From the NCBI GenBank assembly GCA_024691565.1, contig JAILNN010000228.1:1-41724 (forward strand): a stretch of 41,724 bases of DNA. Direction: 5' to 3'. Both the position numbers and the translations under genes were made by a program. Numbering within the stretch: the stretch's first letter is position 1; every line of letters begins with the position of its first letter. The notes beneath the pieces were generated by a model. That model was not told the origin of the DNA. It searched no databases and worked only from the letters and a program-made list of their open reading frames with translations. The DNA is from Lachnospiraceae bacterium. Lineage in GTDB: Bacteria > Bacillota > Clostridia > Lachnospirales > Lachnospiraceae. Positions 9,095 through 18,839 of the stretch are shown one piece after another.

Positions 9095-12000
9095 TTAAAT
9101 ATCTTCATCCAATGTAGACTCATCACCCAAATCAACAGTCTTAAGTTCTTCCTTACGATAGAATATATCATACATAACAGGAACAATAAACAGTGTCATA
9201 AGGGTTGCATAAAGAAGTCCACCAATTGTAACGATAGCCATTCCTTTACCCATCTCAGAACCCTGATCATGACTTACAGCCATAACAGACATTCCAAGGA
9301 TAGTTGTAAGAGCTGTCATAAGAATTGGTCTCATTCTTGTCTTACCCGCCTCAACAAGGGCTTCTTTCTTCTTAATACCCTCTCTTCTAAGCTGGTTAAC
9401 ATAATCAATAAATACAATACCATTGTTTACGACGACACCGGAAAGTATCAAGAATCCCATAAGTGAGAGCATTGAAATCTCCTGACCTGTAAAGAACAAA
9501 GCAAGGAAACCACCAGTAAACGCTAATGGAATCGTAAACATAATAATAAGTGGTGAGAAGAAATTCTGGAACTGTGCCACCATAATCAAATAAATAAGAA
9601 TTACGGCAACAAGCATCATAAGAGAAATATTCTTAAGCATCTCATTTACAGATTCATCTTCACCTGCAACCTCGACTGTAAAACCTTCTGGAACATCATA
9701 TTTTTCAAGCTTTGTCCTGAACTTTCTAGTTAAAAGTGTTGTATTATAACCCTCTTTTGTAGTAGCTGAAACATTTAAAAGCTTTGAACCATTTTCATGA
9801 TTAATACTTGAAACTGAATCTTCGATAGAATATGTAGCAATTTCTTTGAGCTTAACATGCTTCGTCTTCTGAGTACCATCCTTTTTAGTCTTAGTATAAT
9901 CAAGCTTAAAATCCATAAGTCCTTCTAAGTCGAGAGCATCTCTTTCATCATTAATAACTACGTCTAAATTATCTCTTTCAACAGTAATATTAGTTGCATT
10001 TCCATCTGTTGTTAAACCTTCAACAAGAGCCATATAAATCTGAGCTACAGTAAGATTTTTCTTCATAGCCTTATCTTTATCAATATCTAAGACAACCTGT
10101 TTATCAGCATCTTCCTGACCATTTGAAACTTCGGTAAATCCATCAACAGACTTAGCCATCTTCATAATATCATCTGAAATCTTTAAAAGAGTATCATCAT
10201 CATCTCCATAGATATTAACCTGAAGACCTTCACCGTAAAGAGCTGACATATCCATATTACTCTCTGCTACGGTATAATCCTCTAACTTATAATCATCTAG
10301 TATTGCTTCAATCTTTTTAGCAATCTTCTTATTATCACTAGCATAGTCATCCTTAAGAAGAATCATAGTTGAAAATGCTTTTGTGGCATCAGCACCACCA
10401 CTTGCCTGAGAACCATTCATTCCACCAATACTTAAAGATGAATTAAGCATGGTTCCAACCTTTTCAACACCTTCAATAGCCCTAATCTTATCGGAGATTT
10501 CATCTGCCATCTTATAATCTTCTTCTGAATCAGTATCAGGATCAGCCTGGAAATCAACACTCATCTGATTAGATGCCATATCCGGAATAACCACAATACC
10601 AGTATTTACCGCCTTAACAACACAGAATACTAGAAGTCCTGTTGCGATAAGAAGTGGAACAACCTTCACTCTAAGGCAAAGTCTTAATACCTTCTCATAG
10701 AAATTAATAACTGCATCAAACCATCTATGAGGACGTTCATTTGCATTTTTAAGCATTGTTGAACCCATTGTAGGAACAACAGTAAGCGCAACAATCAAAC
10801 TTGCAAGCAAGCTGTATGTAATTGTTAAACTCATATCCTGAATTAGTGTACGTGTCATTCCATCTGTAAAGATAATTGGAAGGAATACACAGATTGTTGT
10901 AAGTGTAGATGCAAAAATCGCACCAGCAACCTGATTAGCACCCATAACAGCTGCTCTAGCTGCACTAACTCCCTTATTACGAAGTCTATAAATATTCTCT
11001 ATTACTACAATGGAGTTATCTACCAGCATTCCTATACCCAGAGCCAGTCCAGACAAAGAAATCATATTCATTGTAATATCAGTAAAGTACATTGCTAAAA
11101 TCGCAAATAATACACTTAAAGGAATTGAGAACGCCACAACGATAGTAGGACGAATATCCTTTAAGAAAAGGAAAAGTACGACAATAGCAAATAGAGCTCC
11201 TAAAAGAAGGTTAGAAAGCACAGAGTGGATAATAATTCCAATATAGTCACCCTGGTTCATAAGATTAACAATATCAATCTTCTTATCCTTCTTCATAAGA
11301 TTATCAAAGGTTTTAGATACGCTCTTAGCAACTGTTGCTGTTCCAGCTGAACTTGATTTATATACAGATAAAACAACGGCATTTTCTCCATTAACCTTAG
11401 CATAAACCTCATCAGAATTATCAATTACTGTAACAACTGCAACATCAGAGATTCTAATATCTCCAACTTTATCGATATGAGTAAGGAGTGTATCAGCAAT
11501 ATCAGCATCTGAAGTATCTTTTTCATCTACCTTAATCAAATACTGCTTATTACCATCCTTAATATATCCTGCTGGCATAGCAAAGTTCTGAGCCTGAATA
11601 ATCTTAGAAAGAGAATCAATCGTAAGAAGCTGATCAAGATTTGCATTCTTAAGAGCCTCTTTTCTGCTCTTTTCATAGGACTCCTTAGCATCCTTAATCT
11701 CTTTCTTACTGTTTTCAAGTGTTTGCTTAGCATTACTTAATTGAGCCGAACCTGAACCAAAGGCTGCAGCTGCCGTAATCTTTCCAGATTCAACCTTTTC
11801 ATAATTATCAGTAGCCTCAGAAATTTGTTTTTCAACAGCCTCACAAGCCTTCTCAGAAGTTAAGATTTCCATCTTAAGGTTAGCAAGCTCTGTTTCAATC
11901 TGAGGAATTCTAGTATTAACAATATCATAGAGCTGCTGCAAAGACTTTAATTTAATATTCTTAGCAGCTTCTTCTTGACCATTATTCTCTAAGAATTCTT

Positions 12001-13201
12001 TATAATACTCAAGTTTCTCAGGATGATTTATAGCATCCTCAATATCTTCAGGAAGATTTGATTTCATATCAGCAATCTGCTTGTCAGTTGCTGCCTTAGC
12101 CTGAGCTTCAACAGTTGATGTAACTGTTCCTTGAACATCCGAAGGAAGACTTGAAAGATAAGAACTTGCATTTTCTGCAGTAATTGTAACCTTCTGTCCC
12201 ATCTGATCATAAGTCGCCTGAAGAACACTAACCAACACCTGTGCATAAACCATTTTATAGATGTTATCATAACCCTCTCCTGATGAAAGACCTTCTCTCA
12301 TTGCAGTCAAACCATCATTAATAGCATTATAAGAATCAACTACACCGTTCTTACCTGTATAAGCCTTTAACTCAGCCTTAAGAGTAGTCTTATATGCCTT
12401 AAGACTAGTTAGATTAGATTGATAAGCTGCAAGAGTCGCAACAGCCTGATTCATCATCTTAGTAAACTTAGCCATCTGATTAGATCTATTCTCCTGCTCA
12501 GTCTCTAAATCAGATTGTTTATCCTCTAATTCATCAGTCGCTTTATTAAGCTTCTTCTCAGCCTTATCAAGCTTTTTCTTTGCCTTCTTAAGTGAAGAAT
12601 CTGTTGTTTCAAGAATCCTCTCATTTACTTCATCAATCTTTTCCTGATCAAGACGAACCTCGACAGAATCCTGAATCATTCCTGAAGTCTCAACAGATGC
12701 GACACCATTAACACGCTCAATCTCAGGAATAATTTCCTCGTTAACATAATCAGAAAGCTCATTTCCTGTAAGACCTTCATAAGTTACACTTGAATACATT
12801 GTAGCAAGCATATCCATGGATATTTCCATAAGCATTGGTTCACCACAGTCATCAGGAAGCGCAACCTGATTTAAGTTGGATGAAATCTTAACCATCGCAC
12901 TATCCATGTTCGTATCGCTTTCAAATTCAAGCATAACTGTACCATAGTTTTCACTACAGGTACTTTGAACATTCTTAACACCATTAATTGTCGAAAGTCC
13001 GTTTTCAATAGGCGTCACAACCTCAGTTTCAACCTGCTGAGGAGATGCACCCGTATAAGTTGTTACTACTACAACATAAGGTAATTCCATCTCAGGTAAA
13101 AGGTCTGTAGTCATTCTTGTATAACATACAACACCGAGTACCGTAAGAACTAAAACAGCCACAACTATTAAATATGGTCGTTTTACACTAAATTTTGGCA
13201 T
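9095..13201 (-). CDS. RND-family efflux transporter permease with large coiled-coil insertion (1368 aa)
   Basis: AcrB-like TM segments and motifs (GLALGIGMLVDNSIVVIENI; GVVVNNGIVFIDYVNQLRR; AGKTRMRPILMTALTTILGM); Lys/Glu-rich helical segment at residues ~200-525. Confidence 0.92.
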   Translation of the reverse strand: MPKFSVKRPYLIVVAVLVLTVLGVVCYTRMTTDLLPEMELPYVVVVTTYTGASPQQVETEVVTPIENGLSTINGVKNVQSTCSENYGTVMLEFESDTNMDSAMVKISSNLNQVALPDDCGEPMLMEISMDMLATMYSSVTYEGLTGNELSDYVNEEIIPEIERVNGVASVETSGMIQDSVEVRLDQEKIDEVNERILETTDSSLKKAKKKLDKAEKKLNKATDELEDKQSDLETEQENRSNQMAKFTKMMNQAVATLAAYQSNLTSLKAYKTTLKAELKAYTGKNGVVDSYNAINDGLTAMREGLSSGEGYDNIYKMVYAQVLVSVLQATYDQMGQKVTITAENASSYLSSLPSDVQGTVTSTVEAQAKAATDKQIADMKSNLPEDIEDAINHPEKLEYYKEFLENNGQEEAAKNIKLKSLQQLYDIVNTRIPQIETELANLKMEILTSEKACEAVEKQISEATDNYEKVESGKITAAAAFGSGSAQLSNAKQTLENSKKEIKDAKESYEKSRKEALKNANLDQLLTIDSLSKIIQAQNFAMPAGYIKDGNKQYLIKVDEKDTSDADIADTLLTHIDKVGDIRISDVAVVTVIDNSDEVYAKVNGENAVVLSVYKSSSAGTATVAKSVSKTFDNLMKKDKKIDIVNLMNQGDYIGIIIHSVLSNLLLGALFAIVVLFLFLKDIRPTIVVAFSIPLSVLFAILAMYFTDITMNMISLSGLALGIGMLVDNSIVVIENIYRLRNKGVSAARAAVMGANQVAGAIFASTLTTICVFLPIIFTDGMTRTLIQDMSLTITYSLLASLIVALTVVPTMGSTMLKNANERPHRWFDAVINFYEKVLRLCLRVKVVPLLIATGLLVFCVVKAVNTGIVVIPDMASNQMSVDFQADPDTDSEEDYKMADEISDKIRAIEGVEKVGTMLNSSLSIGGMNGSQASGGADATKAFSTMILLKDDYASDNKKIAKKIEAILDDYKLEDYTVAESNMDMSALYGEGLQVNIYGDDDDTLLKISDDIMKMAKSVDGFTEVSNGQEDADKQVVLDIDKDKAMKKNLTVAQIYMALVEGLTTDGNATNITVERDNLDVVINDERDALDLEGLMDFKLDYTKTKKDGTQKTKHVKLKEIATYSIEDSVSSINHENGSKLLNVSATTKEGYNTTLLTRKFRTKLEKYDVPEGFTVEVAGEDESVNEMLKNISLMMLVAVILIYLIMVAQFQNFFSPLIIMFTIPLAFTGGFLALFFTGQEISMLSLMGFLILSGVVVNNGIVFIDYVNQLRREGIKKKEALVEAGKTRMRPILMTALTTILGMSVMAVSHDQGSEMGKGMAIVTIGGLLYATLMTLFIVPVMYDIFYRKEELKTVDLGDESTLDEDI

Positions 13202-13299
13202 TTTCTAATCTCCTTTAGTAACCATAAATTTTTAAATCTTCATTTAAAATCCTACAAACAATCCCATTATTTACATCTAATATCTATAATCTAAAACAC

Positions 13300-14364
13300 T
13301 TATTTCAAATAATAATCAATACTTAAACTATCCACCTTAAATAGATGCTTTTCATCATCTGAAATACTATTTTCACTATTATCCCACTTAATATCAGCAA
13401 TCGCCCCACTAATAAGCGGCATCGCTGGCGGTAAATGACCAAAATCTAAATCCATAAGTACCGGAACATTGAATTCCTTTAAATTAGCAAGTACAGCCTC
13501 ATGTCTATCAAGGCCAAACATCGGCTCATTAAAATGCATAGGCCTTCCAATCAAAAATCCCTTCACATACTTAAACCACCCTGCATGCTTAAGGTGCCAT
13601 ATAGCCCTTCTCATATCAAAGACAGATAAATCACAGCTCTCTAAGAAGAAAATAATCCCATCATCCTTATATTTAGAAGAAAATTCATTCATATTATCAA
13701 ACTTGGTTCCACAAAGCTTTTCAAGGCAATCTAGGCATCCTCCAACAAGTCTACCGCGTATATTACTTACCGAAGTATCATTAACACACATACAAGGTGC
13801 TTCAGTTAAGTTATATGGTTCAAGTGGATTATTCTCATCCTTAAGCGATTCAATTTCCCATGCATCATAATTACTAACGCGAAGTTTCTTTCCAGTTAGA
13901 ATATCAAAACTATCCTTCTGGCTCTGATGCCACTCGATACCAAAACTTGGAGCGCATGGTCCATAAATCCCGGCTATATCTGCAATTGTAGTCAGTGGAA
14001 AAATAAAATTGGTATTATCAGAATAACCAAGATACCATTTCGGTTTAGATTCTTTTATCTTTTCAAAGTCGAGAAATTCAAGAATTTCACACATAAGTTC
14101 ACCGCCACCACAAGAAATAATAACTTCATCCTCATTTCTTAGGTAATAATTCATCAATTCCTCGGCACATTTTTCAGGTGTATTACTAATGCCAACTCCC
14201 TCACCTGCATAGGCATTAGGACCTGTTTCTAAAACATAACCCATTTCTTTAAACTTCTTTAAAGCCTCATTAAATCCAGTTTTATATGGTTCAATATTAC
14301 AACCAAAAGATGGAGCTACAAAAGAAATTTTTCCCTTTTCTTTCAAAAAATCAGCAAATTTCAT
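13300..14364 (-). CDS. LD-carboxypeptidase / S66-family peptidase (MccF-like)
   Basis: ISFVAPSFG, YLGYSDNTNFIFPL, GCLDCLEKLCGT, GFLIGRP. Likely start MKFADF at 14364 with GGAGGGG Shine-Dalgarno. Confidence 0.87.
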   Translation of the reverse strand: MKFADFLKEKGKISFVAPSFGCNIEPYKTGFNEALKKFKEMGYVLETGPNAYAGEGVGISNTPEKCAEELMNYYLRNEDEVIISCGGGELMCEILEFLDFEKIKESKPKWYLGYSDNTNFIFPLTTIADIAGIYGPCAPSFGIEWHQSQKDSFDILTGKKLRVSNYDAWEIESLKDENNPLEPYNLTEAPCMCVNDTSVSNIRGRLVGGCLDCLEKLCGTKFDNMNEFSSKYKDDGIIFFLESCDLSVFDMRRAIWHLKHAGWFKYVKGFLIGRPMHFNEPMFGLDRHEAVLANLKEFNVPVLMDLDFGHLPPAMPLISGAIADIKWDNSENSISDDEKHLFKVDSLSIDYYLK

Positions 14365-14427
14365 ATATCCCCTCCATATATACAAAAGTACTATATAAAT
14401 AATACTAACCTTAAGAAAACTAACGAA

Positions 14428-15618
14428 CTACTCATTAATCAATTCATAAGTTTCCATAGCAATCTTTAATTCTTCGTTGGTAGGAACAACCCAAACTGGG
14501 ATTTCACTTTCCCTCTTAGTAATAAGCTTTTCCACACCAATTTCTTCATTAGCGATATTATCAAGCTCACAACCAATAGCCCTAAAGCTCTTAACCATCT
14601 TTCCTCTTAAAACAGAGTTATTCTCAGGAACCCCTCCGCAAAGCGCAATAGCATCAATACCACCAAGTGCCATAAAATAAGCACCAACATATTTTCTAAC
14701 ACTATAAATCATAATGTCAATAGCATATTTAGCATTCAAATTACCCTGTTTTTCAGCTAGAAGTAAATCTCTATAGTCATTAGATATCTCAGAAAGTCCT
14801 AAAACACCCGACTTTTTATTTAATATATTCATGATTTCAGAAATAGAAATACCTTCTTTTTCATGAATATACTGAATAAGCCCTGGATCTATATCACCAG
14901 AACGTGTTCCCATACAAACACCCTCTAAAGGTGTCATACCCATCGATGTATCAATAGATTCACCATTTTTAACGGCACAAACTGATGCGCCACTACCAAT
15001 ATGACACACTACGATTCTAGAGCTATGATAATCCAAACCAACAAGCTCTGCAACTCTCTCTGAAACGTAGCTATGAGAAGTTCCATGGAAACCATACTTT
15101 CTCACACCATATTCCTTATAGTAATTCAGAGGAAGCCCATAAAGATATGCTCTAGGCGGCATTGTCTGATGAAAGGCTGTATCAAAAACTGCAACCTGAA
15201 CAACCTTAGGCATCAAATCCATACAAGCTCTAATTCCCATAAGGTTAGCCGGATTATGTAAAGGTGCTAAATCTGTCACATCCTGTATTCCTTTAATTAC
15301 ATCATCATCAATAATCACAGAATGTGAAAATCTCTCACCTCCATGAACAATTCTATGTCCAACAGCTTCTATCTGATTTAAAGAATGGATAACACCCTTC
15401 TTCTCATCAAGTAAAGCATTAATAATATCCAATAGTGCTGCCTCATGATTATGGGCATCAACCTCAACTACTTCTTTTCTTCCATGTGCTTTATATGTAA
15501 GTAAACCATCCAAACCGATTCTTTCAACCTGTCCAGATGCCATAACCTCCTTATCGTCTGTTTCAATTAACTGAAACTTAATTGATGAACTTCCACAGTT
15601 AACCACCAAAATAAGCAT
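14428..15618 (-). CDS. ackA: Acetate kinase
   Basis: MLILVVNCGSSSIKFQLIE; VAVFDTAFHQTMPPRAYLYGLP; KYGFHGTSH; CHIGSGASVCAVKNGESIDTSMGMTPLEGVCMGTRSGDIDPG. Confidence 0.97.
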   Translation of the reverse strand: MLILVVNCGSSSIKFQLIETDDKEVMASGQVERIGLDGLLTYKAHGRKEVVEVDAHNHEAALLDIINALLDEKKGVIHSLNQIEAVGHRIVHGGERFSHSVIIDDDVIKGIQDVTDLAPLHNPANLMGIRACMDLMPKVVQVAVFDTAFHQTMPPRAYLYGLPLNYYKEYGVRKYGFHGTSHSYVSERVAELVGLDYHSSRIVVCHIGSGASVCAVKNGESIDTSMGMTPLEGVCMGTRSGDIDPGLIQYIHEKEGISISEIMNILNKKSGVLGLSEISNDYRDLLLAEKQGNLNAKYAIDIMIYSVRKYVGAYFMALGGIDAIALCGGVPENNSVLRGKMVKSFRAIGCELDNIANEEIGVEKLITKRESEIPVWVVPTNEELKIAMETYELINE

Positions 15619-15676
15619 AATACGAAAAACTCTCCATTCAATCGTTTCTATATATATTAGTCAAAACTAAAGACTC

Positions 15677-15705
15677 ATTTTAACAGTAAAGAATTAAAAT
15701 ATCAA
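15677..15705 (-). promoter_or_regulatory. Predicted sigma-A promoter for ackA
   Basis: Minus strand TTGATA (15705-15700), 17-nt spacer, TAAAAT (15682-15677). Confidence 0.55.
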
Positions 15706-15724
15706 TAGATAAATACGAAAAAAA

Positions 15725-15757
15725 ATCCCCATAAATCCTAGAAAGACTTATGGGGAT
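15725..15757 (-). terminator. Rho-independent terminator downstream of the prepilin gene
   Basis: ATCCCCATAA/TTATGGGGAT perfect 10-bp stem, followed on the minus strand by a T-run. Confidence 0.8.
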
Positions 15758-15784
15758 GAATATTCATCATATTATTTAATTAAA

Positions 15785-16732
15785 TTACATATCATTATCA
15801 CAGAAGAATGCATCAAATGCAAATCCAGGAAGCTTTGACGCATAAAGGTTCTTATCCATTGTACCAGTAGTATCAAGACTATGGTGATAGTTAAGATACA
15901 TTACACATCTATCCTTTAATGCTCCTCTTGTACCTGTGTTATAGTTATAAGTAATTCCAGCTGCAGGATTCTTTGTATGATACATTATCTGAATATCAAG
16001 TGAGTTGTTATTACTTACACCCTCAGCACTACTCATTGCCTTACTTTCAAATGGGCTTTCGACTTCACCACAATATCCCCATCCACTATAGCAATTATAT
16101 GACTTAGTAGAACCACTACCTGTAAGGAAGGCTTCTGGGTTCATTCTACCAGCCTTAACGATTTCATAGAAGAAACCACCTTCTTCAGTAAACTCGTTAC
16201 AATAAGCTGAATCATCAGGCTGAAGATAATCTGAATCATACTTACTAGAATCATCAGTGCTTTCAAATAATGTTTTCTTATCAGCATCAGAAATCTGAGT
16301 ATTTACACAATAGAAAATTCTATCAGTCTCATCATAAGAATGAATTCTTAAAAGACTAAGATTACCATTGGCAACTTTCATACAATCAATATAATCAGTT
16401 CCAGTAAAATCATGTCCAGTAAGCTGATATCCTAAGTTACCCTTATTAACAACTGAGCCACTACCATCAGTTCCCCATGAGGTATACTTACTAAGTGAGT
16501 TATAAATATCTACGATACCTCTATTCTCAACCTGGCTACAGAACTCTTCAAACATTGAAGAAAGTCTTTGCTTATCCTTCTTCTCTCTCGCTCTCTCAAG
16601 ATAAGGAATAATATTTCCGGCAACTACTCCAGTAAGAACTGCCATTATTCCAATAGTAATAATAAGTTCAACAAGAGTAACACCACGTTTATCATTTTTA
16701 AAATTTAAAATTTTCTCGAAAAACCTTCTCAT
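15785..16732 (-). CDS. Type IV pilin-like / pseudopilin with class III-like prepilin signal
   Basis: KRG^VTLVELIITIGIMAVLTGVVAGNIIPYLERAREKKDKQ: prepilin peptidase motif with Glu+5 and hydrophobic helix. Confidence 0.82.
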   Translation of the reverse strand: MRRFFEKILNFKNDKRGVTLVELIITIGIMAVLTGVVAGNIIPYLERAREKKDKQRLSSMFEEFCSQVENRGIVDIYNSLSKYTSWGTDGSGSVVNKGNLGYQLTGHDFTGTDYIDCMKVANGNLSLLRIHSYDETDRIFYCVNTQISDADKKTLFESTDDSSKYDSDYLQPDDSAYCNEFTEEGGFFYEIVKAGRMNPEAFLTGSGSTKSYNCYSGWGYCGEVESPFESKAMSSAEGVSNNNSLDIQIMYHTKNPAAGITYNYNTGTRGALKDRCVMYLNYHHSLDTTGTMDKNLYASKLPGFAFDAFFCDNDM

Positions 16733-16783
16733 TTTACTGCCCCCTTTAATATCACCTTAACCAAAAAGCCCATAGAGCCTATT

Positions 16784-16821
16784 ACAGTTATTAAAATAAT
16801 AACAAAATTATTAATAACTGT
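16784..16821. repeat. Perfect 11-bp inverted repeat in intergenic region
   Basis: ACAGTTATTAA (16784-16794) / TTAATAACTGT (16811-16821), 16-nt loop, no clear U-tract. Confidence 0.7.
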
Positions 16822-16843
16822 CAATAAAAACAAAACAATTAAT

Positions 16844-17239
16844 TTATAAAATATTTATGGAAATTTTATTATTTGAAATCACATTACCGTCCATTATAAT
16901 ATCATATTTTAATCCTAAAGTAATGCTTCCATCACTCTCAAGCAATGAAATACCACTCGTTGAAAACTCCATAATTAGGGCTCCCATTGGTGTTCTATAG
17001 TCAACAGTCGTTATCTCTTTCTTTTTAAACTGCATCTCTGTATTAGTAACACCCTTCTTTTTGATAACAACCTCATCATGATTAAAACGTATAATAACCC
17101 TTGTGTCACCATCTTCTGAATTTTCAATATACGATACAATATGCTTATTATTTAAATATTTATAATTACATTCATAAACTTCTTTAGTCTTATTTACTAC
17201 ATTGTCTACAATCTGTTTTGAATCAATGCTAATTCTCAT
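16844..17239 (-). CDS. DUF1934 (YwiB-like) family protein
   Basis: 131-aa beta-rich protein (GDTRVIIRFNHDEVVIKKKG...MQF...TPMGALIMEFSTSGISL...LKYDIIMDGNVISNNKISI) resembling the DUF1934 lipocalin-like fold; argS occurs further upstream in the same strand direction. Confidence 0.65.
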   Translation of the reverse strand: MRISIDSKQIVDNVVNKTKEVYECNYKYLNNKHIVSYIENSEDGDTRVIIRFNHDEVVIKKKGVTNTEMQFKKKEITTVDYRTPMGALIMEFSTSGISLLESDGSITLGLKYDIIMDGNVISNNKISINIL

Positions 17240-17244
17240 AAGCT

Positions 17245-18792
17245 TTAAGGCCTCTTCTGCTTTCGATATTCAGCAGGACTAATATGTACATACTTCTTAA
17301 ATTTAGTATGGAAGTAGTCAACATTATGATAACCTACCTGCTCAGCAATCTCATATACCTTTAAATTGCTGTTTTCGAGCAATTCCTTTGACTTATCAAT
17401 TCTAACATTATCAACAAAGGTATTAAATCCAACTCCCACCTTCTGATTAAAAATCTTTCCAAGATAAGAGCTGTTATATCCAAACATAGGCGCAAGTGAC
17501 TCTAATTTAATATCATTCATATAATTATGCTTGATATAATGAATAATATTATCCATAACACTATCACTAGAAGTATTACCAATCATATTAATAATCATTT
17601 CAAACTGATCTGAGAAGTAACCAATAATCTGATATAAATAATATTGATGATTGATAAACTCAATAATCTCACTATTAGACATGAAATTAATATCTGAATT
17701 ATGATAGAGGTGAGAAATCTTATCCTTAACCGAAATAAATAAATCAGTTAAAAGAAGCTTGATTCTAGCAACATCATTTGATGAATAGAATAGAATCTTA
17801 GATAACTCATCTAACTGTTCATTAATCTGATTCTTCCTACCAGTCTGAAGCATTGTAACGAACTTATCACAATACTCATTCAATAAATTAGGATTATTTA
17901 AATAAGGCTGTTCATTAATAGAACCTGGAAGTTCAGTATAACCCAAGGTATGCTGACTCTTCTTACAAAAGAATCGTCTCTGCATAAGCTTCATTGCCTG
18001 ATTATATGACTTAGAGCACTCATTAATATCATAAATCTTTTCTCCATAAGCAATAAACAAAGTATCTAATGGAGAATTCTTCTGTGGCATCTGCTCACTA
18101 TTATAATGTGATAAAAAGTGCTCAAACTTCTTAATAACATCCTTGTTTTTAAGTAAAAGAACCTCATTATTTTCAATAATAACGCTATCATAAGCATTAT
18201 TATTATCATTATTTACATTCAATAAATCTGAAAACTTATATTTAATACTTGTATTTTGATGACTATACTGCTCATAAATAACAACCTGATATTCATTATC
18301 TTCAGAAGTAATATTATATTCGCTTAACGCCTCTGAATCTACCTTACCAAGCAATGCATCCTTAATAACAAGTTCTCTGGTTTTTGTATGATAATACGCC
18401 TTGCTTTCCTTAGTTTTCTTATCAAGAGATTGCTTAATATCCTTAACCGTATCCATGAGTTCATCCTCATCAATAGGTTTAGATAAATAATAATCCACTC
18501 CATATTTAATGGCAGCCTGAGTATACTTAAAATCAGTATAACCACTAAGGATGATAATCTTACCCTTATATCCTTTTTCGCGGACCATCTTAACAACATC
18601 TGTTCCAATAATCTTAGGCATCTTAACGTCCATCAAAACAACATCTGGATTATTAGCAACAATATAATCATAAGCATCCTGACCATTAGCTGCCTCCCCA
18701 ACAATCTTAAAGCCAAGACTAAACCAATCGATTATATATTTAATTCCTTCTCTGATAATTAACTCATCATCTGCAATAAAAACATTGTACAT
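17245..18792 (-). CDS. YesN-type response regulator (REC + AraC-family HTH)
   Basis: N-terminal receiver (VFIADDELIIREG, VVLMDVKMP, IILSGYTDFKYTQAAIKYGVDYYLSKPID) and C-terminal AraC HTH (YEIAEQVGYHNVDYFHTKFKKYVHISPAEYRK). Likely start 18792. Confidence 0.93.
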   Translation of the reverse strand: MYNVFIADDELIIREGIKYIIDWFSLGFKIVGEAANGQDAYDYIVANNPDVVLMDVKMPKIIGTDVVKMVREKGYKGKIIILSGYTDFKYTQAAIKYGVDYYLSKPIDEDELMDTVKDIKQSLDKKTKESKAYYHTKTRELVIKDALLGKVDSEALSEYNITSEDNEYQVVIYEQYSHQNTSIKYKFSDLLNVNNDNNNAYDSVIIENNEVLLLKNKDVIKKFEHFLSHYNSEQMPQKNSPLDTLFIAYGEKIYDINECSKSYNQAMKLMQRRFFCKKSQHTLGYTELPGSINEQPYLNNPNLLNEYCDKFVTMLQTGRKNQINEQLDELSKILFYSSNDVARIKLLLTDLFISVKDKISHLYHNSDINFMSNSEIIEFINHQYYLYQIIGYFSDQFEMIINMIGNTSSDSVMDNIIHYIKHNYMNDIKLESLAPMFGYNSSYLGKIFNQKVGVGFNTFVDNVRIDKSKELLENSNLKVYEIAEQVGYHNVDYFHTKFKKYVHISPAEYRKQKRP

Positions 18793-18839
18793 ATTACCCA
18801 ACTCCATTTTTAAAAATAAAACCCACCGACCACCAAAAG

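Noticed and set aside
11536-12270. Short minus-strand ORFs 11536..11733 and 12064..12270 inside the RND gene
   Set aside because: Alternative frames of the coiled-coil insertion with Arg/Leu-rich shadow composition.
13469-13870. 133-aa plus-strand ORF antisense to the LD-carboxypeptidase
   Set aside because: Antisense to a well-supported gene, no domain, no clear RBS.
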